Source: Porodaedalea pini
Taxonomy: Eukaryota > Basidiomycota > Agaricomycetes > Hymenochaetales > Hymenochaetaceae
NCBI GenBank assembly: GCA_002794775.1
Contig: NBAY01000156.1
Location: 1-40,844, forward strand
Reading direction: 5' to 3'
Length of the DNA: 40,844 bases
In this document: piece by piece, positions 9,537 to 19,374 of the stretch
How the letters are laid out: each line of letters starts with the position of its first letter
How positions within the stretch are numbered: the stretch's first letter is position 1
Translations under genes and position numbers: made by a program
The notes under the pieces: model-generated
Database searches by the model: none
The model's input: the letters and a program-made list of their open reading frames with translations, nothing else
Told to the model about the DNA's origin: nothing

Positions 9537-11204
9537 GCAAGAGAAGCGTTCTCAGCAGCCTCTTTTATTAAAAGATCATCGCAGCGCACAACGATGAGGC
9601 GGTCTGCCAGCTACTGCACCTGCTCAATGATGTAAACCGGCTCCACATTGCTCGGTTTTCTGTCGTCGATATGGAAAGTCTGCGTTGAGTTCTGCACGAT
9701 ACGGTTCAGATTGACAGGAAGATAGTGGGCAGCGGAATTGTCACGGCCCGGGAAAATGAATTCACGGAGCAGTTTACGATCCTCATGAAGACAGTCATAT
9801 TCCTCGTCGAGTTTTTGCTGGAGCTCGAGGGATGAGTCGTCGATACCGACTTGCAAAACACCAGTGAAAAAAAGTGACGTCGACCCGATAGCGATGTTCG
9901 AACTCGCGATCATTGATACCGAACGTTTTTGATCGTTTGCCGTTCGATAAGAGCACCGTCCATACCATCCTCGCCATACACGAATTGAATCAGGTCACCC
10001 AGTGAGTTTCGGACAGTCCCGTCGTAGCAGACAGCCACATCTTCGAGTGCCTTTACAAGTCGACGTTGAGTGTAACCAGTCTTGGCCATCTTGACAGCAC
10101 GCCTCGGGTTGAAGTCATCCTTCGTAAAGTGAGGTAGTGTGCGATGTCTGAAGCCAGACGGGATTCGCTTCCCTTCAACGGACTGCTGACCAACACAGAT
10201 GGACGTCTGCGAAATGTTAATGAGCGAACCCTTCGAACCCGCGACAAGCATCTCTTTGACATTGTTGTCATCCTTCAGGTTCTTCTCTGCGGATTGACCG
10301 GAGTGGTCACGCGCCAAGTTGAGATCGCGTTGGACTCGACTCTCGAACGACTCGCGAATAGTCGTAGCCGGTGCAGCTTTCAGACGGTCGCTAGATGCAT
10401 CTTCAATGGCCTGCACGACATTCTGCTTCCGCATCTTGATCTGCTCCGTGATGTACACCATTGTCTTCTTATCCGCGACTGTATCACCAATGCCTATACT
10501 AAATCCATTGTGGAACAGCCAGTGATTAACGATCTGCTGGAGACCAGTGAACAGCGTACGAGTCGCTTCGGGACCTTTTTCGCGGAAGACGTGGATAAGA
10601 CCGCCTTGCGACGCTCCAACCGTCTTTTTCTCCATGATACCAAGGATGATCTCGCCGTTTTCAATGAGCATGCCATCGTCGAAAACGGAGCTCGAAGATT
10701 TCGGATCAGGCCAGCGATATATGTTTATTCCGCGAGGAATCGTCATGCTAAGAATTTGTTTGTCCGTCCATAATGGCTTCGGCTTCAAGATCGCAGGCGT
10801 CGGAATCGTGCAGCCCCAGTCCGGCACCCAGAGCAGGATGCTTTGCACCTGCACCCAGTCGAGGAAGCTATCCCGCAGACTGAATTTCCGGACACCGCAC
10901 AACATGTCCTGCCCATAACAGGTTTGTTCGCCTGCGGCGAGATGATCTGCTTCGCAACCCATGCAATTTGACTGAACTCGGCTCTCGTCTCTTCGCTCTG
11001 AGGAACGCTAGACGGAGCTGAGAAAGAGATGTAAGGCTAATCTATAAAGTGACATACTGCATGTTCATCTCATCGCCATCGAAATCGGCGGTATACGGTG
11101 GAGTGACGGAAAGATTTTGACGAAAGGCTAAAATACACTGATCAGCGACCATACAATAAGTTAAAGGTGGATAAACACGTACTAGAGTAAGACATAAGTC
11201 GCAC
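9537..11204 (-). pseudogene. RPB1 fragment, copy 2, with active-site motif
   Basis: This copy begins further upstream than copy 1. RVRLMSYS is followed by an intron (about 11126-11182), then NLSVTPPYTADFDGDEMNM, the catalytic metal-binding loop. A second intron near 10997-11056 precedes [19 protein letters not shown]. It continues [43 protein letters not shown] and [14 protein letters not shown], then overlaps copy 1 to about AENASLAC. Damage includes a frameshift after NKPVMG, loss of about 35 codons between TKDDFNPRR and AVKMAKTGY, a one-base frameshift at about 9926 and a short deletion near 9865. The overlap with copy 1 is about 0.7 kb and highly similar. Confidence 0.9.
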
Positions 11205-12683
11205 GCGAGGCCTCGCCGGAGAAGGCTTTTTCTCATCAACTGGAGGGGACTTCTTCGTCGCTGTCTTCTTCCCTCCTGCTGTTGCCACAGATGCAGCTGA
11301 TCGAATTGAATTCGCCGACGGTGACTTTCGAATGACGGGCATCTTGTTCGCTGTTGTTTTCGTAGATACTGTAGTAATGGGCGACACCTTCCGTGTGCGC
11401 GATGCTGCGCTTACCGTACTAATTGGCGCCGCACTCGTTTCAGAGACGCGACGCGGCCGACCTTTTGGTAGCGCAGGCGCAGGCATTTTAGGAGATCTTG
11501 AGGTTCCGGTGCTGCGCATCGAGGTCGTTGACGTGGTTGAGACCTTCCTCGACCGAGTAACAGAGTCGCGTGGAGTCATATTCCCGCGAGCCGTCTTGAA
11601 TGTAGACTCGCGTGTTGAAGCCCCTGCTGGACATTGACACATATGAGAGCGAGGATGTCGATCGCGAGGGCGGATGAGGTGGACAGGATAGCGAAAGCGG
11701 TGTCCAAATCATATGAACAGTTGCTGAAGCTGAGTGTGCCGGTGTATAAATATCCCAAGGTAAAGTGCAGTGCTGGAGGAGTGAAGGGAGCGAGGGAGGT
11801 GGAGGGTCGTGAGCTCGCCGGGGGCAGGGGTATTCTTGAGACCATAGGTAATGAGTTGATCATAGAAATACGGCGCACGCGTAACAAGAACGAATCGATG
11901 TGAGCAGAAGACGGCGGTTGTCTCTTCTTCATTGGAAGAGCACCTGTTGTTGGCATATCACTGTGTAGTTCAATGCGAACGTCAGAATACAGGCGAGACC
12001 TCCACATGAAGACAATGTCCTTCCGAAGCTTGTCGATGCGCGCCTCTTCCACATCGGCGTCACCTTCCAGGCCCTTCTCATTCGCATCAAACAAAAACTC
12101 AAATGTATCCCCAAATCCCATTCCTGTATAGAGAAACTCGAGCTCGTTGGCGAATAACGCAGGATTATGGTTGAGAGATATGTGCGTGAGGGAGCTGATT
12201 ACAGAGGGCATAGGGGAGATAGGCCAGGGTTTGGAAGGTGAAGTGGAGCACATGGAGGCCGGGTAGGGGAACTCAATGCCAAGGATGAGAGAGAGTCCAG
12301 ATGTTGTCGGCATTGGAAGACACGGTGTCGGATAGGCAGCGAAAGGAAGTGGGGACGCGATAGGTGCCGGGCGGAACGAGAAATAGCGCGCCTGGAAACC
12401 GGGTAGCACACGAGCATAAACGATAGCTAGCATCTGTTAGTCTCAAGGACAGGTGGTAGGTTCTGCGCTTGTGCTCACCTTTATGTCCCCAAACCTCTGA
12501 GTCCGCGTTGCTGCCTTCGTCCATCGTGTCCTCATCCAGTAGATCCCAGATGACGTCTGGGAAGCAATCCTTCGTGCGATGAAAGAGCGATTGGAGGTCC
12601 TCTTGCCATGCTGTTGTCGGCTTCTTCGTTGCCTCGAGCAGTGCGGGTGGGCAGGCAGGCAGCTGTGACGGGACGGCTACCAT
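11205..12683 (-). pseudogene. BTB-domain protein fragment fused to RPB1
   Basis: Exon 1 starts at ATG 12683 (MVAVPSQLPACPPALLEATK) and ends with a GTGAGC donor; the intron ends GATGCTAG. Exon 2 carries FQARYFSFRPAP, NPALFANELEFLYTGMGFGD, RIDKLRKDIVFMWRSRLYSD, then HFTLGYLYTGTLSF from a BTB/POZ fold. Such proteins in Agaricomycetes carry a BTB domain, a Ser/Thr-rich linker and a C-terminal CAP-Gly domain. Here the BTB core is scrambled by compensating frameshifts (around SAHIDSF). The middle is deleted after YDLDTAFAIL, and only the linker (VSTTSTTSMRSTGTSRSPK) follows. The linker frame then runs straight into RPB1 residues RVRLMSYS. The CAP-Gly domain is absent. Confidence 0.75.
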
Positions 12684-13049
12684 GAGAAGCAGTGATGTAG
12701 TGTGATTAAGAAAAAAGCAGAGAAAGCCCAAGAGAAAAGCAAAGGAGATGATTCAGCTCAAGTGTGCCTCCACTGAGGATCACATGAGGGAGCGAAGCGA
12801 GTGTCTTTGCTGCAGCAAAACAGACTCGTCGACGACTACAAGTTGGAGATCACATGTTGGCACTGTCGTCAACTCTGCTTTTGACCAATTTTCAATTCAA
12901 CCAGGCCACTTTATTTTACTAAAAATACATAGACAGATAGAGAATTGTCTGAAGTTTTTTTACATGGTTCAAGGTTGAGATTTGGATGGTTTAATAAAAT
13001 TAAATATGCCAATCAAGAAACTGAGCACTGTACAGCCACAAAAGCTGTG
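12684..13049. other. Non-coding stretch upstream of the BTB fragment
   Basis: This could be the captured promoter region of the BTB gene. No motif was recognised. It becomes AT-rich towards the 157-bp repeat. Confidence 0.4.
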
Positions 13050-13206
13050 AGTCGGTCCATAGCCACTGCTCAATTCAGCAGAAATGGGGTCTAAAATTAA
13101 CATATATGGTATGCCATCAGCTTATAAAAGCTGACAAAAACCCAAATTGGGGACTTTATCTCGGCCCACAACAAAAGACGATATTTCGTAAACTCAGTAA
13201 TCGTAA
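13050..13206 (+). repeat. 157-bp direct repeat, right copy
   Basis: This is the second copy of the repeat at 4447-4603, same orientation, with the shared TATAAAAG-containing core. The two copies are about 8.6 kb apart and enclose the F-box pseudogene and all captured fragments. The flanking sequences of the two copies do not obviously match. Confidence 0.8.
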
Positions 13207-13693
13207 TGGTCTTATGCACAGCGTATCAGATGTAGGGTGCATTTTTATAGCCCTAGGCTGACAGATATCTCCACTGACCTTCGAAGAAGATAGCTCTTGG
13301 GAAAACACTGACTTCAGAGAAGCCCATGTGTCTGCTTCCCCAGCATGAGTTCTCGGAATAAAGCCTTGGACTTGCACTAACTCCAACCAAATTTATCATC
13401 AGTTCAGCATGATTTTATTTCCTCCAATGAATGTAATTCTTGAACAGGTCAAACAACAGTTCCACTTATATACCTTCGATGTCTTCTCCTTATCTCTCTG
13501 TAGCTGTGTTTCTCCATGAACCTTGCTAAAGACTTCTGTCTGGTGTACCAACATCATGGACCAGGTGCATGAAACTCCCTTCAATGGGCCAATCATATGG
13601 CAGGATCTCTATGTGTTCTCTCTTGCATCAATGAATTAGCCAAAATATTCATGTTGGCAGAAGATCTGCAGTAAACTTCGGACCTGAACACTC
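13207..13693. other. Unassigned stretch between direct repeat and fold-back element
   Basis: Short open frames exist on both strands (for example 13156-13386 and 13399-13596, minus), but none has a recognisable domain. They may be worn-out remains of another gene. Nothing more can be supported. Confidence 0.35.
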
Positions 13694-13820
13694 TTACAGC
13701 CATTTTCATAAGTCCTGCGACACATGCATGTCACGTGAAGTGAGCTGCGTCAGAGCCAAAATGTTGAAAAATTAGAATAAATGTCTATTTTCTCTGTAAA
13801 TTCTGCACAGTACCCACTCA
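13694..13820. mobile_element. Fold-back element, 127-bp outer arm fragment
   Basis: This is the first 127 bp of an arm, beginning TTACAGCC and ending at CACTCA just before a TTA site. There the next full copy starts. The sequence is the same family as 367-1186. The remaining part of this copy is not found beyond the inserted element. Confidence 0.75.
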
Positions 13821-14664
13821 TTACAGCCTTTTTCATAAGTCCTGCAACACGTGCATGTCACGTGAAATGAGCCACATCAGAGCCAAAGTGTCGAAAAATT
13901 AGAATGAATGCCTATTTTCTCCGTGAATTCTGCACAGTACCTGCTCATTAAGTACTCAAAAAAAAGGCACGGTTCTCAGGAGAAGAAATATGTAAAATAG
14001 GGAGCAATAAATTGATTGTGTAGGCAGGTGGAGATCAAACAAGTGCAGCTGGTCTGTTCTCTCACCCATTTCCACTGAGATTCAAAAATTATGGCTCCCC
14101 TACATCTACCTATAAAATTCTTTCCTGTATCTGTAAATTAAGTATATGACTATACCAACATCTCCTGCAAGTTTGAAGCCAATCCATTCAGTATTCATGG
14201 TGCAGCAGTGAGGTTTGTGTTCCACTCTTGTTCATGCTGCAAAGATGGAAAGAGCTCAAAGTAGAACACAAACCTCACTGCTGCACCATGAATACTGAAT
14301 GGATTGGCTTCAAACTTGCAGGAGATGTTGGTATAGTCATATACTTAATTTACAGATACAGGAAAGAATTTTATAGGTAGATGTAGGGGAGCCATAATTT
14401 TTGAATCTCAGTGGAAATGGGTGAGAGAACAGACCAGCTGCACTTGTTTGATCTCCACCTGCCTACACAATCAATTTATTGCTCCCTATTTTACATATTT
14501 CTTCTCCTGAGAACCATGCCTTTTTTTTGAGTACTTAATAGGCAGGTACTGCACAGAATTTACAGAGAAAATAGACATTTATTCTAATTTTTTGACATTT
14601 TGGCTCAGCCACGGCTCATTTCACGTGACATGCACGTGTCGCAGGACTTATGAAAATGGCTGTA
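13821..14664. mobile_element. Fold-back element, copy C, complete
   Basis: The element is 844 bp, begins TTACAGCC and ends GGCTGTAA, with arms of about 400 bp and a loop of about 40 bp near 14220-14262. It is highly similar to copy B, apart from the loop and a few arm substitutions. It is inserted in the same relative position (the TTAA in the arm) as copy B is in copy A. No coding capacity. Confidence 0.85.
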
Positions 14665-14880
14665 ATTTGTGAATTTCTTCTCAAATCGGATGTCTGAAGG
14701 AATGGATTCAGACTTCTTATAGCTCTATTCATTTCTGATGTATGTGAACTGCTGGTATTGCTGATAGTTATATCGATTTTCTTCATTTAGCTTATTCCAG
14801 CAGTGAACAAACTTCCCTTCTATGTATTTAAGGACCAAAAGTGAAAGGATGAAGAGGCAGGGCTTGCCTTGTTCACTCTA

Positions 14881-16568
14881 ATGTTTGCCTACAGCATCTT
14901 ACTTCTTGCAGTGCTGGCAGCAGCGGTACCACCTCCGCCCATTGTGCGTGTGCATGAGCTGAAGGTCTCACTGCCTTTCGTTGGCTGACTCAACATTTCA
15001 GGCCATACAATTGCTGAGATTGACCAGGCCTGTGCTGCACATCACCTTGCAATGGGTAAGGCTTAAGCTGGCCAGTCCAGGAAGCGCCAGTCATCCACTG
15101 CTATTACAAATCAAGCAGTTGATTATGTTGCATCAGGTTAGTTACGAGTCTTATACTGTCCTCTTGTTATTTGGAAGTCACACTTGATTTTATAAGTTGG
15201 TGTGGGCAGTCCGCCTACGACATACTCTCTCCTAATTGATACTGGAAGCTTGAATACTTGGTGAGTCCTTTGACGTTCAATTGTCTGTAGACTAGAAAAT
15301 AACAAGTTTTTGTACAGGGTTGGAGGTATGTATTGCTTCTTTGATACTAGATCAACCGGCAGAACAGTCTTCATAGCAGGGAAACAATATGTTCAGACAA
15401 GCACAAGCCAGACTACGGGCAATGTAAGAACTTTTTTTCCTCAATGAATCCCAACTGAATCCATGATTCAAGCTCACCAAAGTCACTTATGGTTTGGGAT
15501 TCTTTATTGGAATGGAATGTATGTTCTTCCATCGACTTTTTCTTTCACACCAATAAGTGTCTAATATTGCTATCTGGCTCAGTCACCAACACCGTGACAC
15601 TCATGGATGGTCTTGTTATCCCTGGTCAAGGCATTGGTGACACTGCACTCTTGGAGTGAGTATGAAGGCATTGATGTTTGTGTCCGTTTCATGCAGAAAA
15701 TGCTGATTAAAATGAAACTTGCAGAGGTTTTGACGGAGTCGATAGTATATTGGGCATCGGGCTGACAGACCTTACCGAGGACACCGTTGAAGGCATATTG
15801 ACAGTGCCAACCATCATGGACAACTTATTTTTGCAAGGGACAATTCCAGAAAAGGTCATCGGAGTCTTTTTTGCACCAATAACATCTGATTCCATCATCA
15901 ATGGTGAGCTCACTTTCAGAGGAATCAACATGTCCAAGGTCACGGGGGATGTTGTCTTCATGCTGATCATGTCCATGTCTCCAGTGAGCGAGTTCTTTGG
16001 AATAGACCAGTCAATCACATATGGTTCTGATGGAACCACCATCCTCTCGTCGATGGCAGGAGTAGTAGACACAGGTATAAAAATTGGTCCACTTGATATT
16101 ATATGTCTCTCACCAGAACCAACAGGTACAACTTTGGTCCTCATTGCAAGCAATGCTCTAGAAATGTACATGTCTCTTACCGGCACTACTGAGGACAAGA
16201 TGGTCAGATTACTCAGCATCTCGAGCAAGAACTATGCAAGCCTCCAGAGCCTCTTCTTCAACATTGGCAAGACAACATTCGAGTTTATGAAGAATGCTCA
16301 GACATGGCCGTGTGCCCTAAATACCACCATCGGAGGCTCTGCAGATGATATTTTTTTTGATTGTCAGGGATGTAAGTACATATTACGACTTTGGCCACAT
16401 TTTCATCAACTTACAAGCCGTAAAATTCAGATCAGTTCAGACAGTGGCAAAGGCCTCAACTTTATCAATGGAATGACCTTCCTTGAATGCTTCTACTCCA
16501 TCTTTGACAGCACCAATAACCAAGTTGGTTTTGTGACTACTGCCCATACCATGGACGTCACAAACTAA
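14881..16568 (+). pseudogene. Polyporopepsin-type aspartic protease pseudogene
   Basis: This is a diverged paralogue of the intact protease at 19375-20896. The ATG at 14881 starts a signal peptide (MFAYSILLLAVLAAAVPPPP), but TGA at 14986-14988 and TAA near 15064 break exon 1. Later pieces keep the family hallmarks: TNQAVDYVAS, then LLIDTGSLNTW (first catalytic Asp), GFDGVDSILGIGLTDLT, and VVDTG spliced across an intron (about 16074-16124) to GTTLVLIASN (second catalytic Asp). It ends NNQVGFVTTAHTMDVTN. The main exon (from about 15725) is still open, including its unspliced introns. Expression of a working enzyme is unlikely because of the two early stops. Confidence 0.85.
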
Positions 16569-17161
16569 ATCGATGATTCTGCAGTGCAGTGCATTAGCAA
16601 TATGAGGTTTGGAAGGAGTATGAGATAGTTGCTGAGTCCTGGCCAGTTGTAAATACAATGTCATACTTGAGCTGTGAATAAAAATTTGTTTTGATAGAAA
16701 TAATCATACGGACGAGATGGTCGGTATACGTTCGCCTACAAATAGAACCTTCCACAGCGTTTAATTAATTATTGAATGGATATCTAGAGAAGGGACTTGC
16801 ACCAGATAAGTCAAGGAGGTATTCAGGAGATAGTGTTTTTAGTGGCACTCACAGGTCAGGGAACAGCTTCATGCTGTCTTTCTTCTACACTAGAGCAAAG
16901 GACATGCCTTCTCCTTCAGATTTGCTGTATAATTTTTTCTATAATATGCTTACAGCTGATGTGTCACAGTATGTGCGAGCATTTTAAACTTCTCCAGAAA
17001 CTTTATTCTTTGATAAGGAATCTAAGAGAAACAGTGTTGGAAAAGCTAGTGCATTCCGTAGTCTGGATTCTGAAGCAACCTGTTTTACTTCGACATTTGA
17101 TCCCTCATTCTACTCATGAAAGAATCATCCACTATTCCAGAGTGTTATTTGAATGGTACAT
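16569..17161. other. Intergenic stretch between convergent genes
   Basis: AT-rich region between the protease pseudogene and the 3' end of the kinase gene. Open frames here (for example from 16772) show no motif or splice logic. An AATAAAA at about 16676 could be a polyadenylation signal of the pseudogene. Confidence 0.4.
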
Positions 17162-18645
17162 TCATCTAATATGTTCACTTACTTTTAACTTTAGTGCCTC
17201 CTCAGCTGTGGGCCTCTTGTTAATATCTAATGTAAAGAGTTGCTCGACAAACTCTTTTGCTAAGTTGAAATTTCACATAAATGTACAGACTTTGTGGAAA
17301 GGGAGATGGATTGTTCATACCATCTGGGTTCTCATTCCAAACTGGCATATCATAGGATACTTTGCATGCCATAGTCCGTTTTGCAATTGAATCATAATCA
17401 TAAGTAGTCTTCCTAGTATCTGGGTCATAGTGATAGGAGATACCCTTGGTTGCAAATGGAAAATCTCCTGTAAGCAGTAGGTAAATGGCCACACTGGAAA
17501 CAAACCATGAAGTTGTGGTATCTGTAAGTTTGACAACTGCACAGGAATGACATACTTAAAAGACCAGATATCTATCTTGCTGCAGTTATAGTCTGCATTT
17601 TTGTTTGTCTTCTGCTTTATTTGTGTATCATAGATTTCAGGGGAGCGATACTCAAGCATGCCATTACACTGTGTTGTCATTGGACTCTTTGAGATATCAA
17701 GCCCCCTGCATAAATAAATGCAGAAATATTCATCAGGTGAATCCCAGTGCACAATGCAGCAGGCTACTCACAAACCAAAGTCAACCAGCACAATATCCCA
17801 TCTATTATTAGTGAATACTAGATTTTCAAGCCTAAGTGTACAAACCAGAAAGTCAGAACTGTGGCATTTTGTAAAATGAGTAGTCATACTTCACATCTCT
17901 GTGAACAATCTTCCACTTTTCAAGATGCTGCAAGGCATTCAAAACTTGTCTACAATTTTATAGAGTTACCTAAGTCATCCTGATTGTAGATTCAACAGAG
18001 CTTACCTGGAAATCATGATAACATTAGTTGGGGAAAGTACTCCTCCCTCAGACTTAAGTCTATCCAAAACATTTTCACCTTTGTTGTACAGTTGGGTAAT
18101 AGTCACAAACATTGCTGTCCCAGAGTAACTGCCTTCAAAGACATCTAGCATAGTCATCTGTGGTAAAATGGTGGGAAAACATTAACAAATATGTAATGCA
18201 TGCAGAGTGTTAAGTAGAACATTGGGAAGTAAGTATAGAACTTACAATATTTTGGCCTTCGAGTTTTTTACTTTTTTGCAGAAGCAACTTCAATATCTCC
18301 ACCTCTTCTGCCCACCATATTCCAGTCTTCTCATGCTTTGAGCTCATTCTTGAAACTTTAGCGGCTATAAACTTTGAGCTTTCAGCTGCTTTTATTTTCT
18401 AGAGAGCATAGACATATGATACAAAAGAAATGAGCACAGTTTCATCAAAAACCAAGATCTGAGCTTACATAGACTTTACCAGATCCTCCTCGTCCAACTT
18501 CTCCTCTGACTTCATAGCCCTTTGTTTCGAGAAATTTGACCTCAAGATCACTGTGCCAACTCTCTGTTTCAGCCTGCTCCCTAGAGCTATCATTTGTTCT
18601 ACTTCTGGTTTGTATGTCTGCCTTTTCCAAATGTCCTGATGGCAT
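17162..18645 (-). CDS. Protein kinase, CAMK-like, 8 exons, 340 aa
   Basis: Exons (descending): 18645-18469, 18398-18246, 18157-18006, 17949-17890, 17831-17772, 17705-17556, 17493-17321, 17259-17162. All have GT..AG introns and the sum is in frame. The glycine-rich loop GRGGSGKVY is at residues 51-59, the ATP lysine in FIAAKV at about 73, EEVEILKLL provides the helix-C Glu, HRDVKLEN is at 177-184, DFG at 198-200 and RSPE at 221-224, then KIDIWSFNVAIYLLLTG and the closing NKRPTAEEA. All catalytic residues are present, so an active Ser/Thr kinase is expected. Group (CAMK-like) is inferred from the segments after the DFG. The start was set at the first ATG, 18645. The last exon reads through to TGA at 17162; a further 3' exon is possible. 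Substrate unknown. The gene sits between two inverted protease paralogues. Confidence 0.8.
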
Positions 18646-19374
18646 CTTCAATATGCTACTTTAGGTATGAGATGTTGGCAAGAAGTCAGGAGCCGTCAAA
18701 AGTGCTTGTATCTCTTAAAGAAAGTTCAGTGACTCTCAAAACTCAGAGCCGAGATCGGTTTCTATGGTGCTCCTCGGAAACTTGATGAAGGAATGAGGCG
18801 AAATACATAGAGACTTGCAGCTTATATCAGAGAGCCAAAAGTGGTGAGAACGGGCAAAGTTCGTGTCATGAGCAAACAGAAAGGAGCAAAGTCAAGTCAC
18901 GGGAACTGGATGCAATTCATACCATGGCAGGACTCGACTCTCAATATCTTCTGCTATTCTGCAAAAATCTTGCACAGCAGGATTATTTGTATATGACCTT
19001 TCTTTTTTTCCTTCCATTGGAGAAGCAGCTCAGTGCGGCTTATTTGCTTCCGGGACCTTGAAGAATAGCAATGTAGGGGATCCTTCTAAGCAGTGCCAGT
19101 GACCGTCTTAGTTGTTGTGCATCTTTCTACAAACTTTGACAGATATCCGTGTAAGATCGATTAAACGAGTCTTAGCCCGTGCTGTCAACCTTAATTTCAA
19201 TACATGAAGTAAATGATAAAAGCCACTCTGAAGCTGAGCAATGGTGTAAGCATAGTCCAACTTTGCTCGATATAAGTACAAAAAAAAAACAATGCGAGTC
19301 CCCAACTCAAAGGGCATACGACGGACGTGGATTAGTCATACTCAGAATGCCAACATTGCCTTCACTGTGCTTGT
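18646..19374. other. Intergenic stretch upstream of the kinase
   Basis: No gene seen on either strand. It would hold the kinase promoter and the 3' flank of the aspartic protease gene. No clear TATA box near the kinase start was identified. Confidence 0.45.

Noticed and set aside
5754..11204. Functional RPB1 and PRP8 genes
   Set aside because: Both lack N- and C-terminal parts, contain stops, frameshifts and deletions in conserved regions, and are joined to one another.
11332..11903. Plus-strand open frames over the BTB linker
   Set aside because: They are shadows of the Ser/Thr-rich minus-strand linker.
16772..17390. Plus-strand open frames downstream of the protease pseudogene
   Set aside because: No domain, and they overlap the 3' exons of the kinase on the other strand.
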